A stretch of DNA of 64,000 bases from Alkalihalobacillus sp. LMS6. GTDB lineage: Bacteria > Bacillota > Bacilli > Bacillales > Bacillaceae_D. The translations under genes were made by a program, and so were the position numbers. The stretch lies in contig NZ_CP093302.1 in NCBI RefSeq assembly GCF_024362765.1, forward strand, positions 1,952,001 through 2,016,000, written 5' to 3'. Positions within the stretch are counted from its first letter, which is position 1. Each line of letters opens with the position of its first letter. Shown here piece by piece: positions 53,718 through 62,886 of the stretch. Under the pieces are notes generated by a model that was given only the letters and a program-made list of their open reading frames with translations, did no database searches and was not told the DNA's origin.

Positions 53718-56555
53718 TTAATTTTTGCGCGTCACGGATTCAGTGATAATACGTTTTTGTTCCACTTTGTGTGCATTCGATACACCTTCTGCTGGACTAG
53801 AACGGAATGTTCGGCCGATGTAGCTTAACGGAACATCCTTCGGTAAAATTTCTAGAATTCGTGGTTCCATAAAGGACCACGCTCCCATATTTTTCGGTTC
53901 TTCTTGAACCCATTTTACTTCTTCTAAATTAGGAAACTCTTTTAATCGTTCACGAATGGCACGTCGTGGAAACGGATAAAGTTCTTCTACACGGATGATG
54001 TGTAGCCAGCTCCAGTCTTCATCATGTTTTTTAATATGGTCTTGAAGTTCAATCGCTAGCTTCCCACTCGTCAACACGATGCGCTTAACTGCTTCAGGAT
54101 CTTTCCCTAACAGCGGATCTTCTAGAATTGGTTGGAATTCACCATTTGTAAAAGTCTCTGTCGTTGAAGCAATTGCTTGGTTACGTAGCAAGCTTTTTGG
54201 CGTCATAATAATTAATGGACGAACCGTATTTTTTTGCAATATCTTCGCTTGTCGGCGTAGAATATGGAAATACTGCGCTGCAGATGTGCAGTTTGCAATT
54301 GTCCAGTTGTTTTCAGCAGCCGAGTTTAAGAAACGTTCAACACGTCCGCTCGAATGCTCTGGACCTGCGCCTTCATAGCCGTGCGGTAAAAGAACCACTA
54401 AACCGGACTTTTGTCCCCATTTAGCACGTCCTGCTGATACCCACTGGTCAAACATGACTTGTGCGCCATTTACGAAATCGCCGAACTGCGCTTCCCACAA
54501 CACAAGAGTTTCTTTCGAGAATACATTATAACCGTATTCAAAACCGACACAAGCTTGTTCAGATAACGGGCTATTGTAAACCGCAAATGAAGCATTTGCA
54601 TCGTCAAATGACTGGAGCGGTGTGTACGTTTCGTTGCTTTCGCGATCGTGTAAAACAAGATGACGGTGAGCAAAGGTTCCACGCTCTGTATCTTGACCGC
54701 TTAAACGAATTGGTGTGCCATCATGAATAATCGAAGCAAATGCAAGCACTTCTGCTAAGCCCCAATCTACACTTCCATCACCATCAAACGCATTCGCTCT
54801 ACGCTGAAGGATTTTCTTAAGCTTTTCATTTGGATTAAAATCCTCTGGCCAGTCAAGCATTTGCTCATTAAATGACTCCAGTTTTTCCTTTTCAATACTA
54901 GTTTTCACTTTAGGTAACCCATCCACAATGAAATCAGGTGGGCTTAACTCGTATTTTCTTTCTGATTTATCTGCGTTTACTTTGTTATACTCTTCTAGCA
55001 GAAAATCGTACATGTCTGAATCAAGCTTCTTCGCTTCATCTGCGCTTACAACTTGCTCTTGCTGTAATTGATCAGCATAAAGGGCTCTAGCTGTAGGGTG
55101 CTTTCGAATGATCGTGTAAAGATCTGGCTGCGTAACAGCAGGCTCATCCCCTTCATTGTGACCGAAGCGACGATAGCCGATTAAATCAACGAGAAAATCT
55201 TTTTTAAATTGTCTTCTGTATTCAACCGCAAACTGAATCGCTTTTACACACGCTTCTGGATCGTCTGCATTCACATGAACGATCGGAATTTCAAATCCCT
55301 TCGCAGGATCGCTTGCGTATGTAGTAGAACGAGAGTCATAAGCTTCCGTTGTATAACCAATATTGTTGTTGGCAATAATATGAAGAGAACCACCAACTTG
55401 ATAGCCGTTTAAGCGACTTAAGTTTAATGTTTCTGTTACAATTCCTTGCCCTGGAAAAGCAGCATCGCCATGAATCAGAATGGAGTAAGCTCTACTAGCA
55501 TCTTGTACTGGCTCACCACTCTTGCTTCGATCTTCTTGGGCTGCGCGTGCATACCCTTCCACAATCGGCGAAACAAATTCTAAATGACTAGGGTTATTCG
55601 CTAATGATACGATCGTTTCTGAACGCTCATCATCAACAATTTGACGATCCGCACCTAAATGATACTTCACATCTCCCGTCCATCCAGAATAGGTCTCTCC
55701 TAACCCTTCAGAAGGCGCAATTAATTTATGGGGTGCTTGCAAGAATTCTGCAAAAATCGCTTTAAATGGCTTTCCTAATGTATGAGCGAGCACATTTAAT
55801 CGACCACGGTGCGCCATACCAATCATAACATGATCAGTTTGTTCTTTTCGCACTTCGTTTATAGCCGTATCGAGCATCGGCACAAGCGTATCGACACCTT
55901 CAATCGAAAATCGCTTTTGACCGACAAAGGTGCGGTGGATGAATTTCTCGAATCCTTCCACAGATGTTAAACGCTCAAGTAAACTTCTTTTTTCTTCAGA
56001 AGATAACGTATTTGCAAATGTTTCCGACTCTACTTTTTCTCTTAACCATTTTCGTTCATCTTCATCTTGCACATGACCAAATTCAAATGCCATCGTATTG
56101 GAGTACACATTACGTAAATGTTCAATTGCTTGTAGACCATTTTTTACATGCGAAGGTGCTTGCGGACAAATATAATCCACAGGAACATGCTTGAGCTGTT
56201 CTTCTGTTACGTTAAAACGATCATAACTAATAAGGTCATCATTTTTATGACTTTTCCATATTGGTTGAATGTCAGATGCTAAGTGACCTTTGGCTCGAAT
56301 AAAATCCGCCAGCTTCACGGCACCCACAACTGTGTTTATCATGTCCGAGCCGATCTCATTCCTTCCACTGTCTACAGATGAATGAACGGTTTCATCTAAA
56401 GAAGGTGGGCCCCATTTTTCAAAATGTGCTCGAGTTTCTTCATCAACGGAGTTTGGGTCTTCCGCATATTGCTCATACAGCTCTATAACAACGCCAATGT
56501 TCGGACCATAGAATCCTTGCCATGGCTTTTCCGGGCTGTTTTCCTTGCTGGACAT
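53718..56555 (-). CDS. odhA: 2-oxoglutarate dehydrogenase E1 component
   Basis: 945 residues, the usual size. Thiamine diphosphate motif GDAAFPGQG to NNNIGYTT, histidine region AHRGRLNVL, and a C-terminal transketolase-like domain. AGGAGG is 10 nt before the ATG at 56555. The frame continues to 56600 without a ribosome site. It oxidises 2-oxoglutarate to succinyl groups in the TCA cycle. First gene of odhAB. Confidence 0.94.
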   Translation of the reverse strand: MSSKENSPEKPWQGFYGPNIGVVIELYEQYAEDPNSVDEETRAHFEKWGPPSLDETVHSSVDSGRNEIGSDMINTVVGAVKLADFIRAKGHLASDIQPIWKSHKNDDLISYDRFNVTEEQLKHVPVDYICPQAPSHVKNGLQAIEHLRNVYSNTMAFEFGHVQDEDERKWLREKVESETFANTLSSEEKRSLLERLTSVEGFEKFIHRTFVGQKRFSIEGVDTLVPMLDTAINEVRKEQTDHVMIGMAHRGRLNVLAHTLGKPFKAIFAEFLQAPHKLIAPSEGLGETYSGWTGDVKYHLGADRQIVDDERSETIVSLANNPSHLEFVSPIVEGYARAAQEDRSKSGEPVQDASRAYSILIHGDAAFPGQGIVTETLNLSRLNGYQVGGSLHIIANNNIGYTTEAYDSRSTTYASDPAKGFEIPIVHVNADDPEACVKAIQFAVEYRRQFKKDFLVDLIGYRRFGHNEGDEPAVTQPDLYTIIRKHPTARALYADQLQQEQVVSADEAKKLDSDMYDFLLEEYNKVNADKSERKYELSPPDFIVDGLPKVKTSIEKEKLESFNEQMLDWPEDFNPNEKLKKILQRRANAFDGDGSVDWGLAEVLAFASIIHDGTPIRLSGQDTERGTFAHRHLVLHDRESNETYTPLQSFDDANASFAVYNSPLSEQACVGFEYGYNVFSKETLVLWEAQFGDFVNGAQVMFDQWVSAGRAKWGQKSGLVVLLPHGYEGAGPEHSSGRVERFLNSAAENNWTIANCTSAAQYFHILRRQAKILQKNTVRPLIIMTPKSLLRNQAIASTTETFTNGEFQPILEDPLLGKDPEAVKRIVLTSGKLAIELQDHIKKHDEDWSWLHIIRVEELYPFPRRAIRERLKEFPNLEEVKWVQEEPKNMGAWSFMEPRILEILPKDVPLSYIGRTFRSSPAEGVSNAHKVEQKRIITESVTRKN

Positions 56556-56605
56556 GTGTGATAGACCTCCTAAGACAATAGTTTGCATCAAATCGCGCAA
56601 ACGTC

Positions 56606-56662
56606 TATTTTCAAGCGCTTACAGAAATATAGTACCATTTCCTACTGGTTTACTCAAAAAAT
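56606..56662 (-). promoter_or_regulatory. Promoter of odhAB with a cre-like site
   Basis: Minus strand TTGAGT-17-TACTAT, followed about 10 bases downstream by TGTAAGCGCTTGAA (56610-56623), which matches the CcpA consensus TGNAANCGNTNNCA at all but one fixed position. A site here would give catabolite repression, as for B. subtilis odhAB. Confidence 0.65.
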
Positions 56663-57114
56663 TCGCTTTCAACTTTTTTTTTATCCAATAAAAACGGTCA
56701 CTTAAATTTTAGCGCTTTTGCGCAATAAAATCTAGCCTTTTTAACGATGATTCTCGCAATTTCGCCAAAAAGCGCTTTCTTTTTTACTTTCCACCAATCG
56801 AAACGCATTAAGTTGACGTTTCTATTTACGAAATTGCAGCGCGGTGTAGGCATGTTCTGAAATATTTTGATCGTAAGTTTGAACATGAACTCATTTTTTT
56901 CCCTGCTTATTGCCTTAAAATCATTTGGTAGCCTTTTGATTATTTTTGTACAAGATTCACGTACGCAAGGTGAGCGCAAGGGCAACATCGCCATGCTAAC
57001 GTCGCCTTTGAACCCGTTTTTGAAGATAGCGAACACGGCAGATCCATTCGTGTACATCGTTACTGCATAGATAGATCACCAGAATTTGACCATTCTATGA
57101 GAGAGGTGATTAAC
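56663..57114. other. Long intergenic region, no convincing gene
   Basis: Overlapping open frames on both strands (minus 56698-57057, plus 56867-57070) lack ribosome sites and look like shadow translations of T/A-rich DNA. Some repeated motifs occur (AGCGCTTTTGCGC, AAAAGCGCTTTC at 56711-56780), but no element is recognised. Confidence 0.5.
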
Positions 57115-57348
57115 ATGTACGAATTTGAATTGGAATCGGTACATAGTCGCATTCCTTGTTATCTTGTTGCTGATGACGTGTCTAACCGATTTGCTGTTCG
57201 CACATTTGATACGAGCGGCGAAGTATTTCAAAATCTTGACCAACTTCTACAGTGGGTTGAACAAGAGTGGCATGCAAACGACTTTGTTCGTCACGATGAC
57301 TTTCATTCAATGCTCATCCAACTTAAGTCTTCCGCTTTAAGCGAATGA
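57115..57348 (+). CDS. Hypothetical protein, 77 aa
   Basis: Begins MYEFELES at 57115 with GAGGTG 7 nt upstream (an open frame reaches 57097). Acidic, with phrases like CYLVADDVSNRFAV and QWVEQEWHANDFVRH. No membrane segment or motif known to me. Its end overlaps the opposite methyltransferase gene by 26 bases, so the two are convergent. Confidence 0.68.
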   Translation: MYEFELESVHSRIPCYLVADDVSNRFAVRTFDTSGEVFQNLDQLLQWVEQEWHANDFVRHDDFHSMLIQLKSSALSE

Positions 57349-58309
57349 GGTACCATCCGCCTTCTTTAATTAAAGCACGCTCCTCCACTATTTTTAGATT
57401 CGCTTGCTTGGCTATATATTGGAGTTCTTTTTTCGTTGGCAATGCATTCATATCTTTATGTGCAGTCATAAAACTATTAAATGCACTAGCAAAACGTCTT
57501 CCATGCTTCCCATCCGCTAAAGGCGTTATAATCATTAATTCTCCTTTTCGCTTAAGGACATCCGCTGCTTTTTTTATTAACGCAATTCGTTCCACAAGCG
57601 TGAAATAATATAAAATATTATTCATCATAACCGTTTCATACGGCTGTTGAAATGGCATATCTTTAAAGTCACCTTGCTCAATCGTGACATTCTTATAGCC
57701 ATTTTCATCATTCGCACGCTGGCAAACATCTTGGTCAATTTCAATTCCATGAAATTGAATCGATGGGAATTGTTCAGCTAATTTCTTGATGTATCCCCCC
57801 AAACCACAGCCTACATCTAAAACACGTTTGCTTTTCTGCTTGTTTAACCTGCTTGCCACTTTAGGAAGAGTTACCGCTTCTAAAAGTGTGGAGGTTTCGG
57901 CCACCATATTCGCAACTGGCGTCTTTTCTTGATGATCACCTTTTGGCAATTCATGTTTATACGTGAGTAATGTCGGTATATGGAGTTCAAACATTTCTTC
58001 TAGTAAAATACCGACAGAGCGTTTGCTCGTTTTCGTTAAATACGTCACCATCTGTCGACTGCTTTTCACTTTATTTCGGCGCTTTTTTTTAAGATGACCC
58101 ACGGTTAAACCAACGTCAACCCATCGTTTTAACAGTACTTCGTCTAATTGATGTTTAGATGCAACCTCTTCAACTGTCGCCGGTTTTTTAAAATAGCTAA
58201 ATAAATTTAAGCTATAGCCCAAGTGAGCATGCCACGTCATTAAAAAAGGTTCCGTTTGTTTCATCCATTTTCTTGCATGCCACATTTTTCTTAAATCGTT
58301 TACAGCCAT
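57323..58309 (-). CDS. Class I SAM-dependent methyltransferase
   Basis: 328 residues from the ATG at 58309 (GAGGTG 6 nt upstream; a GTG at 58318 opens the frame). The N-terminal ~140 residues form a winged-helix-like region (EEVASKHQLDEVLLKRWVDVG), as in plant-type O-methyltransferases and related bacterial enzymes. The SAM motif VLDVGCGLGGYIKKL is at about 165-180, with a NNILYYF motif later. It overlaps the monooxygenase gene by four nt when the GTG is counted. Substrate unknown. Confidence 0.85.
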   Translation of the reverse strand: MAVNDLRKMWHARKWMKQTEPFLMTWHAHLGYSLNLFSYFKKPATVEEVASKHQLDEVLLKRWVDVGLTVGHLKKKRRNKVKSSRQMVTYLTKTSKRSVGILLEEMFELHIPTLLTYKHELPKGDHQEKTPVANMVAETSTLLEAVTLPKVASRLNKQKSKRVLDVGCGLGGYIKKLAEQFPSIQFHGIEIDQDVCQRANDENGYKNVTIEQGDFKDMPFQQPYETVMMNNILYYFTLVERIALIKKAADVLKRKGELMIITPLADGKHGRRFASAFNSFMTAHKDMNALPTKKELQYIAKQANLKIVEERALIKEGGWYLIRLKRKT

Positions 58310-58314
58310 CCTCT

Positions 58315-59616
58315 TCACCTCATCTGTTGTTTCCAGGGATAATCTTGATTTTCACCGTACGTATGCTGCTGCATTTGTTGCTGAAGACTTTCTGTATCGC
58401 TTTGTTTCATAAGCGCTACACTATCTTTAACCGAAAATGGCCAAGAACCTAAACCTGAAATATTAAAAATATATTTTGTTAGAAGACGCTCATTGTTAAA
58501 AAGTTGTTTCAACGCAAGCGTTCGGCTTTTTTGCCAAGCTTTCCCTTCTTTCTCATACACCAGCCCACCTACATGTGATAAATTCATAATCGCTTTTACT
58601 CTTTTACGATGCACACGCTCATAATAGTCGAGCCATTTCTCTTCATGCTGCCGTCCAGCTTGATAGACATCTTTTAACAATTCCCCAAGAACATCGGCAC
58701 CTTGAATCGCCAAATTCATTCCTTCCCCAGCCATCGGATGCACGCTATGAGCAGCATCTCCAATTAACGCATAACGACCTTTGACATATTGATCGGCATG
58801 TTGGCGAATTGGGACCATGAGCTGAATATCCTTCCAGTCTGTAATAGCCTGCACATAGCCATCTAGTTTCGGACAGAGGGATGTATAATGCTCGTAAAAA
58901 TGAGTTAACGACCCTTTACGCCACGTTTTAAATTCTCCTTTACGTATTAAATAAACCGTGCGCACACGATTTTCTGGTAAAGGAAACAAGCCTAAAAAAC
59001 GATCTTTCGTCGCAAGAAGTTGTCCATCCTTCATTTCAGGAGGAGCTGGGAACGATACAGTTAAAAAATCATGTTGGTACAAACGACGCTTTGCAGGAAC
59101 ATTCATGTACTCACGCACTTTTGACGTAATGCCTTCAGCTCCAATAATGTATGTAGCTTCCACGTCAATGAATGTTTTGTTTTGCTTTATTCTCGCGTGA
59201 TTTTCTGAGATCATTTCTTCAAAACGGGCTGGCTGAAGTAGTGTAAAAGCTGCATAGGATTTTGCTTCGTTTAACAATAGTTTTTTAATTTCACTGTGAG
59301 GCAACATAGCCGCATAGTTATAAGGAGAAGGCAATTGCTCATAGCTCATAGAAGAACGAAACATAGGTGAAAGCGACTCATTTAATTCTGTTGTATTGAT
59401 TGTTGAGAATGGATTCCATTTCTCTGAGAAAATTTCATAAATACCTAAACGTTTCAGTAACTGGATGGTTTTTGGCTGAATTAATTCTCCTTTATAAACA
59501 TGCCCCAGATGTGGGCTTTTTTCTACAACAATCACGTCAATTCCATGCTGGACTAATTTTAATGCCAATGTGAGTCCAGCGACGCCTCCACCAATAATTA
59601 ACACATCTGTTTTCAT
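58315..59616 (-). CDS. FAD-dependent monooxygenase (UbiH/PHBH-like)
   Basis: 433 residues with the FAD motif LIIGGGVAGLTLALKL at the N-terminus and the second motif YALIGDAAHSVHPMAGEGMNL near residue 280. It belongs to aromatic hydroxylases of the p-hydroxybenzoate type. It is coupled to a methyltransferase gene, which suggests hydroxylation followed by methylation of one aromatic or quinone substrate. No biosynthetic neighbours are seen. Confidence 0.86.
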   Translation of the reverse strand: MKTDVLIIGGGVAGLTLALKLVQHGIDVIVVEKSPHLGHVYKGELIQPKTIQLLKRLGIYEIFSEKWNPFSTINTTELNESLSPMFRSSMSYEQLPSPYNYAAMLPHSEIKKLLLNEAKSYAAFTLLQPARFEEMISENHARIKQNKTFIDVEATYIIGAEGITSKVREYMNVPAKRRLYQHDFLTVSFPAPPEMKDGQLLATKDRFLGLFPLPENRVRTVYLIRKGEFKTWRKGSLTHFYEHYTSLCPKLDGYVQAITDWKDIQLMVPIRQHADQYVKGRYALIGDAAHSVHPMAGEGMNLAIQGADVLGELLKDVYQAGRQHEEKWLDYYERVHRKRVKAIMNLSHVGGLVYEKEGKAWQKSRTLALKQLFNNERLLTKYIFNISGLGSWPFSVKDSVALMKQSDTESLQQQMQQHTYGENQDYPWKQQMR

Positions 59617-59740
59617 GACCCCACCTCTTTTACTGTCTTCCTCATTCCCTTAATTTCTCAAAACCAAACGATAGTCATTGTTACAGTTCTCCTACTCGTG
59701 GTAAAATGGACAAGAACTTTCCAGTGGAAGAGGTTAAACG

Positions 59741-60370
59741 ATGAAAAAATGGCTCTATTCCTTTATTATTGTGTTCGTAGTCCTTATTGGGGTAGCGGTT
59801 CTATTGTTTGAACAAAATGATCGTTTTCGACAAGGGTTATACACAGCGATGATTGCTGAAGACCAAATTCCTGAAAGCTATATTCCAGTTTATCAAGAAG
59901 CTGGAAAAACGTATGAAATTCCGTGGGAACTTCTTGCATCGGTCCACCGTGTTGAAACCATCTTTTCTACTATGGATCCGATGGAAAGTCCAGTCGGTGC
60001 ACTTGGTCACTTTCAGTTCATGCCACGAACATGGATTGGATGGACTTATCCCGGTGTAGATGATATTGGTAATGTAGATGATCACGTTGACATTACAGAT
60101 GTTGCATTAATTGAAGAACACAATGGCTATGGAACAGATGCCACTGGCAATGGCGAGGCAGATCCGTTTAATTTGCACGATTCAGCTCATGCGGCTGCTC
60201 GTTTTTTATCTGAACATGGCGCAATAGACGGCGAGTATGAAGAAGCGCTTTTCTCTTATAATCGCAGTGATGCATACGTAGAAGAAGTCATGCATTATTT
60301 TGAAACGTATAAAGAGAGTTACGAACCGATTGAACTAAATGGCAATCAAGAATCACATGAAGCGAATTAA
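59741..60370 (+). CDS. Membrane-anchored lytic transglycosylase-like protein
   Basis: 209 residues. An N-terminal membrane anchor (about 4-23) and an outside lysozyme-like domain, with the catalytic glutamate in SVHRVET (Glu72) and GALGHFQFMPRTW shortly after. The tail is acidic. The chain is short for a full SLT enzyme but has the core. It would cut peptidoglycan glycan strands. The promoter lies in the gap shared with the monooxygenase gene. Confidence 0.83.
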   Translation: MKKWLYSFIIVFVVLIGVAVLLFEQNDRFRQGLYTAMIAEDQIPESYIPVYQEAGKTYEIPWELLASVHRVETIFSTMDPMESPVGALGHFQFMPRTWIGWTYPGVDDIGNVDDHVDITDVALIEEHNGYGTDATGNGEADPFNLHDSAHAAARFLSEHGAIDGEYEEALFSYNRSDAYVEEVMHYFETYKESYEPIELNGNQESHEAN

Positions 60371-60413
60371 AAAGGTTGTCCTCTCTGTCTCAGCAGAAAG
60401 GACAACCTTTTTT
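60369..60413 (+). terminator. Intrinsic terminator after the transglycosylase-like gene
   Basis: AAAAAGGTTGTCCT / AGGACAACCTTTTTT stem with 16-base loop. The right end lies on the lipoprotein stop of the opposite strand. Confidence 0.88.
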
Positions 60414-60591
60414 ATTGAATCGTAATTGGCTCTTCTTCAACAAACTCCACTGGCGATGAAGGCACATAGCTTGCTGGTTTTTCTCTAGAAGTGGTTGAAT
60501 CTGTTTCTTCTTCACAAGCACTTAAAAACAAAAGCGCACATACCACAGGGACCCAAAGTAAAAAAAGACGGCTTTTACATTTTTTGTTCAT
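60412..60591 (-). CDS. Small lipoprotein, 59 aa
   Basis: From the ATG at 60591, with GGAG about 10 nt upstream. Signal sequence ending LFLSAC (lipid cysteine near 25), then a short Pro/Glu/Ser-rich tail (SSPVEFVEEEP). The longer open frame to 60627 is less likely. It overlaps the OsmC gene end by 17 bases and is probably cotranscribed. No function known. Confidence 0.75.
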   Translation of the reverse strand: MNKKCKSRLFLLWVPVVCALLFLSACEEETDSTTSREKPASYVPSSPVEFVEEEPITIQ

Positions 60592-61015
60592 TAATACTAG
60601 GCTCCACAGTAATTGTGACGTTCCCATGCAAAGCTTTTGAAATCATACATGATTGTTCTGCAGCATACGCAAGTTTTAGCGCCTGAGCTCGATCATGCTC
60701 GTTTATAATTGTTAACACTGGTCTATGAATGATTTCCTTAAACGTAAACACTTGCTTGCTTACGTCAACTTTTGCTTCTGAAGAAAGTGTTAATGAAGCT
60801 TTTTCAATATGGGCGCGCTCTAACATTGCCGCATAGGTGATGACAAAGCATGTTGCCGCCGCTCCAAGTAACATTTCATCAGGGTTTGTTCCTTCTCCAG
60901 GTCCATTCATTTCTTTTGGGATTGAAATAGTCGATTGAAGAGCACCTGTTTTAATTTCACCTGTACTGTTCCGTCCACCATTCCATGTGCATTCAAGAAA
61001 AAACTGATGCAGCAT
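60575..61015 (-). CDS. OsmC-family peroxiredoxin-like protein
   Basis: 146 residues. OsmC/Ohr fold with the two redox cysteines in AAATCFVIT and EQSCMIS. These proteins reduce organic hydroperoxides. GTNPDEMLLGAAA is the family's typical middle. It precedes the small lipoprotein gene, overlapping it. Confidence 0.9.
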   Translation of the reverse strand: MLHQFFLECTWNGGRNSTGEIKTGALQSTISIPKEMNGPGEGTNPDEMLLGAAATCFVITYAAMLERAHIEKASLTLSSEAKVDVSKQVFTFKEIIHRPVLTIINEHDRAQALKLAYAAEQSCMISKALHGNVTITVEPSINEQKM

Positions 61016-61097
61016 ATTTACACATCCTTACATGCGTTACATTCTATCCATAGCATAGCACGCACATAATGAAATAAACAATTGATAATCCTTATAT

Positions 61098-61940
61098 TTA
61101 TAAAGCTTCAATTTTAACGGATACCGTAATTGTATTACCGCTTCCTTTATACGTTCCTTTTAGTGGAGAAACATCTAAATAGTCTCGCCCACACGCTACA
61201 CGGATATGATGATTTAATACCCGTTCACCATTTGTAGGATCAAATCCTACCCAACCATATCCAGGTACATAGCCTTCTACCCACGCATGACTTTCATCCG
61301 TATCCAAAACAGACGCGCGGTCAGACGAGTATACATACCCACTCACATACCGTGCTGGTATGCCTAGTGCCCGAAGAAAGCCAATCATCATATGGGCCTT
61401 ATCTTGACAAACACCACTCTTTAAATCAAATGATTGTTCAGCACTTGTATTTACGTTCGTACTGCTTTTATTGTAGTCGATCTGTGCATACACCCAGTCT
61501 AAAGCATCATTTATAATTGTGAAAATATCATTCGTCACATTGATAGCGCTCATCATCGTTTTCACTTGATCAGAACGCAGTTGCGTTAAATAAGATTGTT
61601 GTAAAAACGGACTGCATTTCAATCGTAACGGCTCGTTCAGCGGTAAATAAGATCTTACAGGCATGTCGTTCCCCTCGTTAAATTCGTTTCTGTTAACAGA
61701 AACAATGGATTCCGCACGAACCGTTAATGAGTGGTGTGGTTCCGACACATAAAATTCTGTAACGCTATTGTCCCAAATATCTTGATAGTGGGTTTGCCGA
61801 AACACTGGATCGATAAATAGATGAAACGATCGTACTTGTTGCCCCTCGTCTTCCTTAGGTTTAAGTCGTGCATAATTATGACTTGCACTTGATAATGATT
61901 GATACCGAAACAAACTTACGTGATTAACTTGAAATATCAC
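61098..61940 (-). CDS. Transglutaminase-like cysteine protease/amidase
   Basis: 280 residues. An N-terminal beta domain of bacterial transglutaminases (1 to about 95) precedes the papain-like core with the triad Cys178 (SGVCQDKAH), His218 (ESHAW) and Asp234 (GFDPTN). It has no signal peptide, so it acts inside the cell. It is the last gene of a unit with an alpha-E protein and an ATP-grasp protein, a combination proposed to synthesise and cut peptide tags or small peptides. Confidence 0.9.
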   Translation of the reverse strand: MIFQVNHVSLFRYQSLSSASHNYARLKPKEDEGQQVRSFHLFIDPVFRQTHYQDIWDNSVTEFYVSEPHHSLTVRAESIVSVNRNEFNEGNDMPVRSYLPLNEPLRLKCSPFLQQSYLTQLRSDQVKTMMSAINVTNDIFTIINDALDWVYAQIDYNKSSTNVNTSAEQSFDLKSGVCQDKAHMMIGFLRALGIPARYVSGYVYSSDRASVLDTDESHAWVEGYVPGYGWVGFDPTNGERVLNHHIRVACGRDYLDVSPLKGTYKGSGNTITVSVKIEAL

Positions 61941-61962
61941 GAATGGATACCCACCTTTTCTA

Positions 61963-62874
61963 CTAACTCACTTGAAGCTTTTCATAATGACGGTTAAACG
62001 TAAGAATACAAGAAGATAATTCCATTTCCATATCCTCTAATTCTTTTAAACCGTCCGTAATATCTTTAATTTGTTGAGTAAGAAAATAAGAATAGCTTGT
62101 TCCGCTTTCCTTATCGATTCGTTTAATCGAAACAAGTAATTTCTCAACACAGTAAAGAATTGAGCACGGGAAATTCGACTTGTTCAATATAAACTCAATG
62201 ACATACGAAGGATGCATAATTGGCTGATGTTCACGAAGATATGCAGCAGAACCATTTACAAATTGTAACGCTTGCGTCATGTAATACCCCGACAACTCTG
62301 GATTTTCTTTAGATTTTTTGCAAAGGGCAAGCAAAATTCGTACAGTGAAATCTGCTCGTTCAATCCACTTACCAATTTTGATCATTCGGTAATCATTTCC
62401 CCGTGTGACCGTTGACTCAATAATGCCTTGGGCGGATAATGAAGTCATTTTCACTTGATGCAACAAATGTTGAATCTCCGGAGCTGAGATATTAAGGTGT
62501 TTCTTTTCGTTCATTAATAGATGAAACCCGTTAATAATCATCCAAAAGTCATCACTTAAGTGATCCCGTGTGGTGCGTGCATTTTCACGAGCAATTCGTA
62601 CACAGTTATAGATAGAATTCGGGTTTTTTTCTGAAAAAAGTAGAAAGTTTGTTACATCCGTCACATTGAGCTGATTTTGTTCTGCTACACGGAATGCATC
62701 TTCTTCAGATGCTGAAATCGATACAATTGTTTCAAGTTCACTTTTAATGATCTCTTCTTGATTAGATGTTTCTAAAACGGTCGTTAATTCTGTAGCAAGT
62801 AACCCTGCAATTTTTTCCGATCGTTCTATATTTCTGGACATCCAGTATAAGGAGTCAGCCGTTCTTGTTAACAT
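61963..62874 (-). CDS. Alpha-E domain protein
   Basis: 303 residues of an all-alpha fold (PF04168 type) starting MLTRTADSLYWMSRNIERSE, the family's opening. No enzyme motif. It lies 22 bases before the transglutaminase gene and 12 bases after the ATP-grasp gene. Family proteins go together with circularly permuted ATP-grasp ligases in many bacteria. Confidence 0.92.
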   Translation of the reverse strand: MLTRTADSLYWMSRNIERSEKIAGLLATELTTVLETSNQEEIIKSELETIVSISASEEDAFRVAEQNQLNVTDVTNFLLFSEKNPNSIYNCVRIARENARTTRDHLSDDFWMIINGFHLLMNEKKHLNISAPEIQHLLHQVKMTSLSAQGIIESTVTRGNDYRMIKIGKWIERADFTVRILLALCKKSKENPELSGYYMTQALQFVNGSAAYLREHQPIMHPSYVIEFILNKSNFPCSILYCVEKLLVSIKRIDKESGTSYSYFLTQQIKDITDGLKELEDMEMELSSCILTFNRHYEKLQVS

Positions 62875-62886
62875 TATATACGCCTC

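Noticed and set aside
56698-57070. Long frames on both strands upstream of odhAB
   Set aside because: Composition is A/T-driven, they lack ribosome sites and face each other; most likely chance frames in a regulatory region.
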